In this document: positions 33,856-42,508 of the stretch, in pieces
Position numbering within the stretch: the first letter of the stretch is position 1
How the letters are laid out: each line of letters begins with the position of its first letter
NCBI RefSeq assembly: GCF_001435585.1
Contig: NZ_AZEC01000005.1
Span: 62,001-126,000, forward strand
From: Schleiferilactobacillus perolens DSM 12744
Lineage (GTDB): Bacteria; Bacillota; Bacilli; Lactobacillales; Lactobacillaceae
Reading direction: 5' to 3'
Length of the DNA stretch: 64,000 nucleotides
Program-made: the position numbers and the translations under genes
Notes under the pieces: generated by a model
The model's input: only the letters and a program-made list of their open reading frames with translations
What the model was told of the DNA's origin: nothing
Databases searched by the model: none

Positions 33856-35230
33856 AGGGGCACCGGAGTATCTCACCATCACCGCACTTACCCAGTACAT
33901 CAAGCGGAAATTTGATGTCGATCCGTATCTTGGGCGGGTGATGGTGACCGGGGAGATTTCTAATTTCCGCTCCCGGCCCGGCAATCAATACTTCAGTTTG
34001 AAGGATGAAAAGGCCAAAATTAATGCAATGATGTTTGCGAGTGATTTTGCCAAAGTGGCCTTTGTCCCTGAAGAAGGGATGAAGGTGGAGGCCGTGGGAC
34101 GGGTGACTGTATACCCGCCGAATGGCAATTACCAGTTCTATGTCGAGGAAATGCAACCAGCCGGAGTCGGTGCACTGTATATCCGCTTTGAACAGCTGAA
34201 AAAGAAGTTGGCGGCGGAGGGTTTGTTTGATCGTACTAAACGGCCGTTGCCAGCTTTTCCGCGGCGGATCGGTGTGATTACCAGCCAGTCAGGAGCGGTG
34301 ATCCGAGATATTTTGACTACCGCTGCCCGCCGTGATCCTTTGGCTCAAATCGTGTTATTTCCAGCCCAGGTTCAAGGGGACGCAGCCGCCGGATCCATTG
34401 TGCATCAGCTGCAGCGGGCGTTTATTCATCCCCGCTTGGATGTCTTGATTATCGGGCGGGGTGGCGGTTCGATCGAAGATTTGTGGCCGTTCAATGAAGA
34501 AAGCGTAGCCCGGGCGATTATTGAAAGCCCGATTCCCATCATCTCTTCTGTGGGTCATGAAACGGACACGACCATCGCGGATCTGGTAGCCGATGTGCGC
34601 GCCGCCACGCCGACTGCGGCAGCAGAATTGGCCACGCCGAATGTTGCGGATCTGTTATTGCGCATCCGTCAGTCGGCCAATACTTTGCAATCCGTGATGC
34701 AGCACGCGTTAACCAATTGGCGCAATCAAATGCAAAATTTGGTCAATGCCCCGGTGTTGCACCAACCGGAACGGCTTTATGCGTTACCCACTCAGCGACT
34801 GGATACATTGCGTACCCGCTTGATCAATACGACTCAAAGTCGTATTCAACGGACCCGGCAACAGGTCAATACACTGCAAACTGGGTTGTGGCGGCATAAT
34901 CCTCAGAACCGGTTGGATCTCGCACAGCAACAGTTGGCTGATAACCAGCGGCGGCTGACGAATGTGGCCCATCATGGTTTGCAACAACAACGGCAACAGC
35001 TGGCTAATGCGATGCATGCCCTGGACTTACTGAGTCCTTTGCGAGTGCTGGATCGCGGCTATGCGTACGTGACTCTCCCAGACGGGACTGTCGTGCGTCA
35101 GGTGGCCCGTTTAGCCGCGGCGCAACCGGTAACGATTCATTTGGCCGATGGCACTGCCACAGCACAGGTGTTGAAGACAGAGAAGAAGGAAGGAGCGGCC
35201 CATGGTCACAAAGAAGAAACCGACTTTTGA
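33848..35230 (+). CDS. xseA: Exodeoxyribonuclease VII large subunit
   Basis: XseA is the catalytic subunit of the single-strand exonuclease. It has 460 residues. The N-terminal OB fold (about 20-115, [13 protein letters not shown]) is followed by the core with [34 protein letters not shown] and [19 protein letters not shown] long Gln/Leu-rich coiled coil follows, then the C-terminal [11 protein letters not shown] segment. xseB overlaps by 29 bases. Confidence 0.97.
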   Translation: MSEGAPEYLTITALTQYIKRKFDVDPYLGRVMVTGEISNFRSRPGNQYFSLKDEKAKINAMMFASDFAKVAFVPEEGMKVEAVGRVTVYPPNGNYQFYVEEMQPAGVGALYIRFEQLKKKLAAEGLFDRTKRPLPAFPRRIGVITSQSGAVIRDILTTAARRDPLAQIVLFPAQVQGDAAAGSIVHQLQRAFIHPRLDVLIIGRGGGSIEDLWPFNEESVARAIIESPIPIISSVGHETDTTIADLVADVRAATPTAAAELATPNVADLLLRIRQSANTLQSVMQHALTNWRNQMQNLVNAPVLHQPERLYALPTQRLDTLRTRLINTTQSRIQRTRQQVNTLQTGLWRHNPQNRLDLAQQQLADNQRRLTNVAHHGLQQQRQQLANAMHALDLLSPLRVLDRGYAYVTLPDGTVVRQVARLAAAQPVTIHLADGTATAQVLKTEKKEGAAHGHKEETDF

Positions 35231-35471
35231 AGAAAACATGAATGAGTTAACTACGATCGTGAATAAATTGGAGGGCGGCGATGTGCCTCTGGAAGAGGCC
35301 CTGGCCGAATTTGAAAAGGGCATTAAGTTGTCCCGCACTCTAGAAAAAACGTTAACCCAAGCAGAGCAATCAATGGCCAAAATCGTCACTGCTGATGGCA
35401 GTGAGCAGCCGTTGTCTCCAAAGGAGTCCGCAGATGAAGACAAAGCATCCGATGTCGATTCTGACCAGTAG
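35202..35471 (+). CDS. xseB: Exodeoxyribonuclease VII small subunit
   Basis: An 89-residue protein with the XseB motif [20 protein letters not shown] then [16 protein letters not shown]. It binds the XseA coiled coil. The C-terminus is extended and acidic ([12 protein letters not shown]) because its 3' end overlaps the next gene start at 35434. Confidence 0.96.
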   Translation: MVTKKKPTFEENMNELTTIVNKLEGGDVPLEEALAEFEKGIKLSRTLEKTLTQAEQSMAKIVTADGSEQPLSPKESADEDKASDVDSDQ

Positions 35472-36372
35472 TTGGTCAGAAGCCACTGAGCACTTCACGG
35501 CAGTGCTTAACCCATTTTTGCAAGAACAAATTGATACGGATGTCCACCAACAACCGTTGCATGACGCCATGGCATACACGTTGGCCAGCGGTGGCAAACG
35601 GTTACGGCCGGTTTTAGCTTGGGTAGTTTCCCAGTTAGGTCAATCCCCCGCCAATATTACGGACATGCTGTTTCCCACTGGAGCGATTGAGTTGATTCAA
35701 ACTTATTCGCTCATTCATGATGATTTGCCTGCCATGGACAATGATAATTTGCGTCGGGGCAAGCCCAGCAATCATGTTAAATTTGGCGAGGCCCAGGCCA
35801 TTTTAGCTGGAGACGGCTTATTAACTTTGGCCTTTTCATGGTTAGCGCGGGCGTCATTAAACAGTACAGATCGGGTCGCCATGGTCCAGGTATTAGCTAA
35901 CGCAGCCGGTCCTGCGGGAATGGTAGCCGGTCAATCCCAAGATATGGTAGATACAGCCCAGCCAATTACCGCCGCGGAATTACAGCAATTGATCACCAAT
36001 AAAACGGCTCAACTGATTGTTGGGTCCGTCCAAATTGGGGTGTTAGCGGCACATCTGACGACGGTACAACAGACCGCACTCACCCAATTTGCGCTACAGT
36101 TGGGCCGCGCCTTTCAAATTCGGGATGATATTCTGGATGTGACTGAAACGACGGCGCAATTGGGCAAAACGGCGGGGAAGGATATTGTGGAACAAAAGAA
36201 TACGTATCCCAGTCACTTTGGCCTTGCCGGAGCGCAGGCGCAGTTTACTGACACGATCACCGCGGCTAAGGCGGTGTGGACACCGGCATTATTGGCATCG
36301 TTCAATTTAACCGTGATTCCGCCAGTTTTAGTCAGTTTAATGGATGCACTGGAAAAAGGGGTAAATAAATGA
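35434..36372 (+). CDS. ispA: Farnesyl/geranyl diphosphate synthase
   Basis: This polyprenyl synthetase condenses IPP with allylic diphosphates to make C15 precursors. ATG at 35434 after AAGGAG lies inside xseB (38-base overlap) and gives 312 residues. First aspartate-rich motif: DDLPAMDND followed by LRRGKPSNH. Second: [19 protein letters not shown] is also conserved. It is encoded between xseB and tlyA as in other lactobacilli. Confidence 0.95.
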   Translation: MKTKHPMSILTSSWSEATEHFTAVLNPFLQEQIDTDVHQQPLHDAMAYTLASGGKRLRPVLAWVVSQLGQSPANITDMLFPTGAIELIQTYSLIHDDLPAMDNDNLRRGKPSNHVKFGEAQAILAGDGLLTLAFSWLARASLNSTDRVAMVQVLANAAGPAGMVAGQSQDMVDTAQPITAAELQQLITNKTAQLIVGSVQIGVLAAHLTTVQQTALTQFALQLGRAFQIRDDILDVTETTAQLGKTAGKDIVEQKNTYPSHFGLAGAQAQFTDTITAAKAVWTPALLASFNLTVIPPVLVSLMDALEKGVNK

Positions 36373-37211
36373 GTACCAAAGAACGGGTCGATGTACTCGC
36401 AGTGAATCAGGGCCTTTTTGCGTCTCGCGAACAAGCCAAACGGGCGATCATGGCTGGCGAAATCTATACCAGCGATATGCAGCGACTGGATAAGGCTGGT
36501 GTAAAAATTCCAGCGGATACTGAGCTGGTGCACAAGGGTCACAAATTACCCTATGTCAGCCGCGGAGGATTGAAATTAGCAAAAGCTAAAGACGTTTTCC
36601 ACATGGATTTTCAGGACCAAATTGTCCTCGACATTGGTGCATCGACTGGCGGCTTCACCGATGTTGCGCTGCAAAACGGCGCTCGTCTGGTCTACGCGCT
36701 GGACGTGGGGTATAACCAACTGGCCTATTCACTGCGGGAAGATCCCCGGGTGGATGTGATGGAACGGGTCAATTTCCGGTACAGTAAACCCGAAGACTTT
36801 ACGCATGGTGTGCCTAGTATTGCTGTGACTGATGTCTCGTTTATTTCGTTAGAATTGATCTTACCGCCGCTGAAGGCAATCTTGGCCCCCCATGGCCAGG
36901 CGGTGGTGCTGGTCAAACCCCAGTTTGAAGCTGGCCGAGAAAATGTGGGGAAGGGCGGCATTGTTCGAGATCCGGCGATTCACGTACAAGTATTGCAAAA
37001 GATTATTCAGTTCGCAGCAGCAGACGGGTATGCCATCACCGGATTAGATTTTTCACCAGTGACCGGCGGGTCTGGCAACATCGAGTTTCTGCTAGCTTTA
37101 CAAAATGAACTTGATCCACAAACTTCTTTGCCCATGGACAGGATCGAATCCGTGGTGGATGCCGCCTGGGCGACATTGAAACATCCGGGGCAACACCATG
37201 AACACCGCTAA
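36369..37211 (+). CDS. tlyA: TlyA-family rRNA 2'-O-methyltransferase
   Basis: The protein has 280 residues: an N-terminal S4 RNA-binding domain (about 5-65, RVDVLAVNQGLFASREQAKR) and an FtsJ/RrmJ-type methyltransferase domain. The SAM motif is VLDIGASTGGFTDVALQNGA. Catalytic-type residues include D in VTDVSFISLELILPPL and K in VVLVKPQFEAGREN. TlyA homologues methylate rRNA and some are haemolysin-like in name only. It overlaps ispA by 4 bases and argR by 14. Confidence 0.95.
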   Translation: MSTKERVDVLAVNQGLFASREQAKRAIMAGEIYTSDMQRLDKAGVKIPADTELVHKGHKLPYVSRGGLKLAKAKDVFHMDFQDQIVLDIGASTGGFTDVALQNGARLVYALDVGYNQLAYSLREDPRVDVMERVNFRYSKPEDFTHGVPSIAVTDVSFISLELILPPLKAILAPHGQAVVLVKPQFEAGRENVGKGGIVRDPAIHVQVLQKIIQFAAADGYAITGLDFSPVTGGSGNIEFLLALQNELDPQTSLPMDRIESVVDAAWATLKHPGQHHEHR

Positions 37212-37671
37212 TCGGCGCGGCTTGATCGCCAGACTCATCAGTGACCAGGTCATCACGCGGCAAATTCAATTGCGCCAAGTTTTGCAGCGTCACGCTGTTG
37301 TGACGACACAAGCCACCCTGTCCCGGGATCTGGCTGTATTGGGGGCCGTGAAAAGAGTGGATTCTCAAGGGCAATTACGCTATATGCTGCCTAATCCTTT
37401 ACCCCCCGAAGCAGAACGTCGGTTAAAACGGGCACTTATCGCTGCCCAAGCGACTTTTGACCAACAAGCAGCCATGATCGCGATTCACACTCATCCTGGT
37501 GCTGCCCCCGCCGTGGCCACTACATTACGCATGCTGCCATTAACGGATGTCTTTATTGTTTTAAGCGATGATGCTGGCGTTTTACTAGTGTGTCGCGAGG
37601 AAGGCGGAGCTAAACGGGTCTTACAATGGTTGAAGAATTTGCAAGCCGCAACACTTTCTTCCCTCAGATAA
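37198..37671 (+). CDS. argR: ArgR-family arginine repressor
   Basis: A 157-residue protein with an N-terminal winged helix (TTQATLSRDLAVLGAVKRVD) and a C-terminal hexamerisation and arginine-binding domain (from about 80). The usual GDDT arginine-contact motif reads LSDDAGVLLVCR here, so ligand binding may differ. ArgR/AhrC controls arginine metabolism; the position before recN is conserved in Firmicutes. It overlaps tlyA. Confidence 0.93.
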   Translation: MNTANRRGLIARLISDQVITRQIQLRQVLQRHAVVTTQATLSRDLAVLGAVKRVDSQGQLRYMLPNPLPPEAERRLKRALIAAQATFDQQAAMIAIHTHPGAAPAVATTLRMLPLTDVFIVLSDDAGVLLVCREEGGAKRVLQWLKNLQAATLSSLR

Positions 37672-37676
37672 TTTGA

Positions 37677-37682
37677 TATAAT
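37677..37682 (+). promoter_or_regulatory. Likely recN promoter
   Basis: TGATATAAT is an extended -10 with a perfect TATAAT, 42 bases before recN, just after the argR stop. The -35 is weak. Confidence 0.45.
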
Positions 37683-37723
37683 CATCATAGAGTACGCGAA
37701 CAAGCGTTTGAAAGGTGAGGACC

Positions 37724-39448
37724 ATGTTACAAGAACTCGTGATCCATGATTTCGCAATTATTGAACAATTATCTGTGGATTTCAGCCAGGGAATGACCGT
37801 TTTGACCGGTGAAACTGGCGCAGGTAAGTCTATTATTATCGACGCAGTGGGTATTTTGGTCGGTGGTCGCGGATCGGCGGACTTTATTCGCACTGGTACA
37901 AAGAAGGCGACAGTGGAAGGGATGTTTAGTATTCCACCCCATGCGGCCACTCAAGATTTATTGACCAAATTTGGGGTCAACACTGACGAGGATAGTGTGG
38001 TCCTTCAGCGGGAAATATTTTTAAGCGGTCGGAATGTGTGCCGGATCAATGGGCACTTGGTCAATACCAGTACACTTAAAGCGGTGGGAGAAACGCTGGT
38101 TGATATTCACGGTCAAAATGAACACCAGGAATTAATGCATCCAGAAAAGCATCTGGGGTTATTGGACCAGTACGCGGCAGATAAGCTTCAGCCGCTTTTG
38201 TCCGCTTATCAAGAGAGCTATGCGAATTGGCGTGATCTGAGCAAGCGGGTCAAGGAGCGGGTGGCCAATGAACGGGAATGGGCCCAGCGGTTGGACATGC
38301 TCCAATTTCAATCCGATGAGATCAATAATGCCCAATTGAAACCCACGGAAGAAGAGGAACTGACCAATGAGCGGGACCGGTTGAATCATTTTCAACAAAT
38401 CCAAGAGGCCTTGGAGACCGGGTATGGTATTTTGAATGGCGGCGATGACGACAGCGATGGCGGTGGTGTGATCGACCAATTGGCGGTCGCCATGAGTGCC
38501 TTGCAAGATATTAGTCATCTGGATTCTCAGTATCAAAATATGAGTGAATCGCTGACAAATGCCTATTACGCGTTGCAAGATGTTGGTAGTGATTTGAATC
38601 ATCAGCTGGACGGTTTGGAATGGGATGAGGGGCGTTTGGATAAAGTCGAAGATCGCTTGGCAACCATTCAGCAGTTGGAACACAAGTATGGCAGTACCAT
38701 TCCAGAGGTCATTAAGTTTGGCCAGCAAGTCGATGATGAGTTGGCGGAAATGAATGATACAGGTGGTTCTAGCGATGAGTTGAAGCAAAAACTCGCTGAA
38801 GCAGAGAAAGAAGCGATGGCCCGGGCGCGTGCGTTGTCCGCTGCCCGGGTAGCGGCCGCCAAACAATTGAGCAAAGACATTCACCAGCAATTGGCTGATC
38901 TTTATATGGGCAAAGCTGTGTTTGATGTCCATTTTAATGTTCATGAAGACCAATTGGCGCCCACAGGGATTGATGGGGTAGAATTTTACATTCAAACCAA
39001 TCCCGGTGAAAAATTGCGACCGCTGGCAAAAACAGCATCCGGCGGTGAATTGTCGCGAATCATGCTGGCCCTCAAGACAATTTTCTCCCAAGCCGACGGC
39101 GTGACGTCGATCATTTTTGATGAAGTGGACACCGGCGTTTCCGGTCGGGTTGCCCAAGCCATTGCAGAGAAGATCAGTCGGATTAGTCAACATTCGCAAG
39201 TACTGTGTATCACCCATCTGCCTCAAGTGGCTGCGATGGCGGATCATCAGGTACACATTCAGAAGCTAATCAAGAAGGGCCGCACGATGACGCAGTTAAC
39301 GGCGCTGACAGGGACTGGTCGGGTTGAGGAGTTAGCTCGGATGCTGGCTGGGACCACCGTGACCAAGCTAACCTTGGAGCATGCGCAAGAACTGCTCCGG
39401 CTGGCCGAACAGGATCGTGCGCAACAGGCGAAGGAAAAAACGGCATAA
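37724..39448 (+). CDS. recN: DNA repair protein RecN
   Basis: RecN is an SMC-like ATPase acting in double-strand break repair. ATG at 37724 after AAAGGTGAGG gives 574 residues. Walker A VLTGETGAGKSIIIDAV is near residue 25. A long coiled-coil region spans about 155-370. The signature is KTASGGELSRIMLALK and Walker B is SIIFDEVDTGVSG. A terminator and a long structured repeat follow. Confidence 0.97.
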   Translation: MLQELVIHDFAIIEQLSVDFSQGMTVLTGETGAGKSIIIDAVGILVGGRGSADFIRTGTKKATVEGMFSIPPHAATQDLLTKFGVNTDEDSVVLQREIFLSGRNVCRINGHLVNTSTLKAVGETLVDIHGQNEHQELMHPEKHLGLLDQYAADKLQPLLSAYQESYANWRDLSKRVKERVANEREWAQRLDMLQFQSDEINNAQLKPTEEEELTNERDRLNHFQQIQEALETGYGILNGGDDDSDGGGVIDQLAVAMSALQDISHLDSQYQNMSESLTNAYYALQDVGSDLNHQLDGLEWDEGRLDKVEDRLATIQQLEHKYGSTIPEVIKFGQQVDDELAEMNDTGGSSDELKQKLAEAEKEAMARARALSAARVAAAKQLSKDIHQQLADLYMGKAVFDVHFNVHEDQLAPTGIDGVEFYIQTNPGEKLRPLAKTASGGELSRIMLALKTIFSQADGVTSIIFDEVDTGVSGRVAQAIAEKISRISQHSQVLCITHLPQVAAMADHQVHIQKLIKKGRTMTQLTALTGTGRVEELARMLAGTTVTKLTLEHAQELLRLAEQDRAQQAKEKTA

Positions 39449-39475
39449 AAAAAGAGGAGGAACTAATCCCCTCTT
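39447..39475 (+). terminator. Terminator after recN
   Basis: AAAGAGGAGG pairs with CCCCTCTTT around AACTAAT; the T-run is short and A-run upstream is long. Confidence 0.6.
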
Positions 39476-39483
39476 TGCAGGCC

Positions 39484-39696
39484 GTGCCAAAGCTGCGTAA
39501 TCTCCGGCTGAGTGGCGCTGCGACGCGCAGCTAGTGCGTAGCCGCAGGCGTAGCAAGTGGTGACGGCGCTTTGAGCCCGCTGAGGAACGCGGTCTCAAAG
39601 TCGCCTAACAGCATATAAACTTGGCAAGACCGGCCAAGTTTATTGCTGTTCCCACCACTGAGCGCCACTCAGCCTCCGATTACTCCGCGTTGGCAC
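39484..39696 (+). repeat. Long structured repeat, copy D
   Basis: Ends GTGCCAA (39484-39490) and TTGGCAC (39690-39696). The second stem GGCTGAGTGGCGCT (39506-39519) pairs perfectly with 39661-39674. Internal hairpins: the 29 bases 39522-39550 shared exactly with copy C; CTTTGAG/CTCAAAG (39565-39605 region); and AACAGCA/TGCTGTT (39607-39650) enclosing ATAAACTTGG/CCAAGTTTAT. No gene is present in the 325-base gap between recN and the next gene apart from this element and the terminator. Confidence 0.88.
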
Positions 39697-39773
39697 TATA
39701 GCCAGTGACATCCAAAATGTTGTCTTTGCTTCAATTTATTGTCAATTGCGTATGTACTAATTAGACGGTCAGC

Positions 39774-40106
39774 TTAATCAGCTTCTTGTAATCGGGGTGC
39801 CGATGCCGCGCGTTGTAGTGAGTAAACTTGGTTCGCGGTGAATAGCCGGTATAGCCGTCGGTCGTCGCTGGTGAACAGCCACTGTGCACCATGGGGAGTG
39901 ACAAATCCCGTGGCCGTCAACAAGGTGGGCGGGGCATCGAAGGTCAGGGTGACCTGGTAGTGCCGTTCACTGCTTTGTTGTAAAAAGATAGACACTTGGC
40001 TGGTGGGCATTTTTGCAGGTAATGACTCTGGTAAGGTGAACCATTGCTGCATCTGGTGGGTCATATGACTCTTGAAAGTGGTGAAGACCGATTGTTTATT
40101 TTCCAT
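39774..40106 (-). CDS. Hypothetical protein divergent from a patatin-like lipase
   Basis: A 110-residue protein with ATG at 40106 (minus) after GAGGCG. No signal peptide or membrane helix. Sequence features: hydrophilic N-terminal half, then beta-rich HYQVTLTFDAPPTLLTATGF and a basic stretch SDDRRLYRLFTANQVYSLQR. I do not recognise a family. A good promoter (40145-40173) supports it being a real gene. Confidence 0.65.
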   Translation of the reverse strand: MENKQSVFTTFKSHMTHQMQQWFTLPESLPAKMPTSQVSIFLQQSSERHYQVTLTFDAPPTLLTATGFVTPHGAQWLFTSDDRRLYRLFTANQVYSLQRAASAPRLQEAD

Positions 40107-40144
40107 AACGCATTACGCCTCCCGAACAATTGTTTGCAACTATC

Positions 40145-40173
40145 ATTATACGAACGGCTGTTCTAAAATGCAA
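40145..40173 (-). promoter_or_regulatory. Promoter of the divergent hypothetical gene
   Basis: On the minus strand, TTGCAT (40168-40173), 17 bases, then TATAAT (40145-40150). The -35 covers the start codon of the plus-strand lipase gene, so the two genes may interfere. Confidence 0.6.
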
Positions 40174-41247
40174 GCAGAATTCAAGACATTTTTTGAGAAG
40201 CCTTACGCCTTGGTTTTAGGTGGCGGGGGTGCCAAGGGGGCCTTTGAAATTGGTGTGGCCCAAATACTCTGGGATATTCATCGCCTGCCCGCTGCCATTG
40301 TGGGCAGTTCGATTGGTGGATTGAATGGGGTGTTGCTGCAGGGCGGCCCGAATAAAGCGTGGGCGCGGTGGCAATCGATTACGGCGGCGGACGTCTTCGT
40401 CCATCCCCAGCGACCCTTGCGCGACACGTCTCCGTTACGACAAATGTTAATCGATTATGTGTCAGAGAATCCGTTGAACATCCCACTGTGGGTGACCGTC
40501 ACCGAAATCCCCGGCGGTGGCCAGGTGGTACCAGTCGAAACCATTTCCCAGCAACTGACTGAGATAATAGGCGGCGGCAGTTTCTTTCCGCTATTGAAGC
40601 CGCAAAAAAAGAGGCACCGGTGGTTAACTGATGGCGGGATGTGGAATGATCTGCCGGTGTCAGTGGCTGGAAATTTGGGATATCGTCATGTGCTGGCCAT
40701 TTATATTGCTGGTTATGGTCCCATTCATCCGCCACTGTCGGGCATGCAGGTGAAGCGTATCGACACGCCCTGGGAACTCGGTGGATTTTTGAATTTTAAT
40801 CCGGTCCAAAGCCGTTACGGGTACCTTCTTGGCCGCCTCACCATAGTTCGGTTATTGGCCGGTGATACTGGTTGGTATACAATTGTCGCGCCCAACCTGG
40901 CGGAATGGCAAAGGGCAGTGTCTGCGCCTGGCTGGCAGGCTCTAATGGCGAGTCGCTCCGCTTGGTCGGCGGCTCTGGCCCATTGGTTTCCAGAGCTGAG
41001 CAGCGGTGCCGATCCGAGCGGTCAAATCACTGATCTTTTTCAAATTTATGCTGCCCAGCAGCATATTAATCCAGCCAAGACTTACATTGTGAGCACATTG
41101 GTGGACGCATTGAGAGCACCAGGACAGACAAATACTGTGAGAATCGTGAACCGTCGCTTACGCATTTTTCGGCCTCAGCGGCACGATCCATTGTACCAAG
41201 CATTACGGATACTCAGGAGGGAGTTTACTGATGGCACGCCAAAATAA
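40168..41247 (+). CDS. Patatin-like phospholipase
   Basis: A 359-residue protein of the patatin/RssA-type serine lipase group. The oxyanion loop is LVLGGGGAKGAFEIG, the nucleophile is S48 in GSSIGG, and the catalytic Asp is D155 in TDGGMWND. The start at 40168 has no clear ribosome binding site, but the family begins close to EKPYALVLGGGG, and upstream in-frame codons overlap the divergent gene. The second half is less conserved. The lipid substrate is unknown. Confidence 0.9.
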   Translation: MQAEFKTFFEKPYALVLGGGGAKGAFEIGVAQILWDIHRLPAAIVGSSIGGLNGVLLQGGPNKAWARWQSITAADVFVHPQRPLRDTSPLRQMLIDYVSENPLNIPLWVTVTEIPGGGQVVPVETISQQLTEIIGGGSFFPLLKPQKKRHRWLTDGGMWNDLPVSVAGNLGYRHVLAIYIAGYGPIHPPLSGMQVKRIDTPWELGGFLNFNPVQSRYGYLLGRLTIVRLLAGDTGWYTIVAPNLAEWQRAVSAPGWQALMASRSAWSAALAHWFPELSSGADPSGQITDLFQIYAAQQHINPAKTYIVSTLVDALRAPGQTNTVRIVNRRLRIFRPQRHDPLYQALRILRREFTDGTPK

Positions 41248-41470
41248 GAGTGAACCGATTAAGTTCAAAATTGAAGAATCCATTGGCGTTTTGAGCAGCA
41301 GTACCAATGGTTGGCAAAAAGAATTGAATCTGGTTTCGTGGAATGATCAACCGCCGAAGTTTGATATTCGCAGTTGGTCACCAGATCATCTGAAGATGGG
41401 CAAGGGCATCACGTTTAGTAATGATGAGATGAATGCGCTCAAAGAGATTATCCAAAATGCAGGCTTGTAA
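41231..41470 (+). CDS. YdbC/PC4-like single-strand nucleic-acid-binding protein
   Basis: A 79-residue protein with the PC4-like pattern FKIEESIGVLSSSTNGWQKE, then LNLVSWNDQPPKFDIRSWSP and MGKGITFSNDEMNALKEI. The Lactococcus YdbC family binds single-stranded DNA. ATG at 41231 after AGGAGGGAG lies in the end of the lipase gene (17-base overlap), so expression is probably coupled. Confidence 0.88.
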   Translation: MARQNKSEPIKFKIEESIGVLSSSTNGWQKELNLVSWNDQPPKFDIRSWSPDHLKMGKGITFSNDEMNALKEIIQNAGL

Positions 41471-41554
41471 GCGGTGCAGCACGGTGGGCACTTGCTAAAT
41501 ATCGCTCAATAGTCCAAAATAGTGGTTAAAAATCATTAGGGAGACAATCATTTG

Positions 41555-42166
41555 ATGACAGATCGTGGAATGTTAATCGTGTTATCTGGTCCATCCGGTG
41601 TCGGTAAAGGAACGGTTCGGCAAGCCATGTTGGCGGACTCCTTCAAAGATTTTAAATATTCCGTCTCCATGACGACCCGCAAACCGCGGCCCGGCGAAAA
41701 AGACGGGGCGGATTATTTTTTTCGAACGAAAGAACAATTCCAACAGCACATTGCTGATGGAGAAATGTTAGAATGGGCCCGTTACGTCAATAACTACTAT
41801 GGCACGCCCCTTGGCCCGGTGAATGCCACTTTGGATCAAGGTCAAGACGTCCTATTGGAAATTGAAGTGAACGGCGCCATGCAAGTCCGGGAGAAGTGTC
41901 CCGACGGTGTCTTTATCTTTCTCACGCCCCCTGATCTGCAAGAACTAAAACAGCGGATCGAGAAGCGGGGTACGGATGATGCCGCAACAATTCTGAAGCG
42001 GATGGAGAAGGCCCGCAACGAGATTAAGATGATGGAGAACTATGATTATGCCGTCGTCAATGATAAAGTAAACTTAGCTGTCAAACGGATCGAAGCGATC
42101 ATCACCAGCGAGCACAATCGGGTGCCCCGGGTGATCGATCGGTACCGCAAAATGATTGGAGTGTAG
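41555..42166 (+). CDS. gmk: Guanylate kinase
   Basis: Converts GMP to GDP with ATP. ATG at 41555 after AGGGAGA gives 203 residues (a TTG one codon earlier is the alternative). P-loop: [19 protein letters not shown]-binding [21 protein letters not shown] and lid [14 protein letters not shown] are intact. The gmk-rpoZ-coaBC-priA-fmt order is conserved in Firmicutes. Confidence 0.98.
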   Translation: MTDRGMLIVLSGPSGVGKGTVRQAMLADSFKDFKYSVSMTTRKPRPGEKDGADYFFRTKEQFQQHIADGEMLEWARYVNNYYGTPLGPVNATLDQGQDVLLEIEVNGAMQVREKCPDGVFIFLTPPDLQELKQRIEKRGTDDAATILKRMEKARNEIKMMENYDYAVVNDKVNLAVKRIEAIITSEHNRVPRVIDRYRKMIGV

Positions 42167-42171
42167 TCGAA

Positions 42172-42429
42172 ATGATTTCTTATCCTTCTATTGATGAATT
42201 ACTCAAACGTTACGATTCCCGTTATTCGTTGGCTGTCTTGTCCGCCAAGCGGGCGCATCAACTGGAACAGGGCGAACCCAAGATGTTGGCCAGTTATGAA
42301 TCACCGAAGTCAGTCGGTCAAGCCTTGGAAGAAATTGCCAAGGGCAAAGTCATCATTGATCCCAATTCAGTGTTGATGGAAGAGGAAGCCGAAAAGAAAC
42401 TGAAGAAACAAGAAGAAAATCAGGATTAA
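42172..42429 (+). CDS. rpoZ: RNA polymerase omega subunit
   Basis: An 85-residue omega subunit with [31 protein letters not shown] and [15 protein letters not shown]. It stabilises beta-prime. It follows gmk by 5 bases. Confidence 0.97.
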   Translation: MISYPSIDELLKRYDSRYSLAVLSAKRAHQLEQGEPKMLASYESPKSVGQALEEIAKGKVIIDPNSVLMEEEAEKKLKKQEENQD

Positions 42430-42444
42430 TGGGTTAAATGTCGG

Positions 42445-42482
42445 GGGTTCCTTGTCGCAATACGGTAAGGAACCCTCTTTTT
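42445..42482 (+). terminator. Terminator after rpoZ
   Basis: GGGTTCCTT pairs with AAGGAACCC, followed by TCTTTTTA. Read-through may feed coaBC, for which I see no separate promoter. Confidence 0.85.
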
Positions 42483-42508
42483 AGGCATTATTGAAAGGAG
42501 TGGCGGGG

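Noticed and set aside
38159-39256. 365-codon open frame antisense to recN
   Set aside because: No start signal, residue composition unlike a folded protein, and fully inside the well-supported recN gene.
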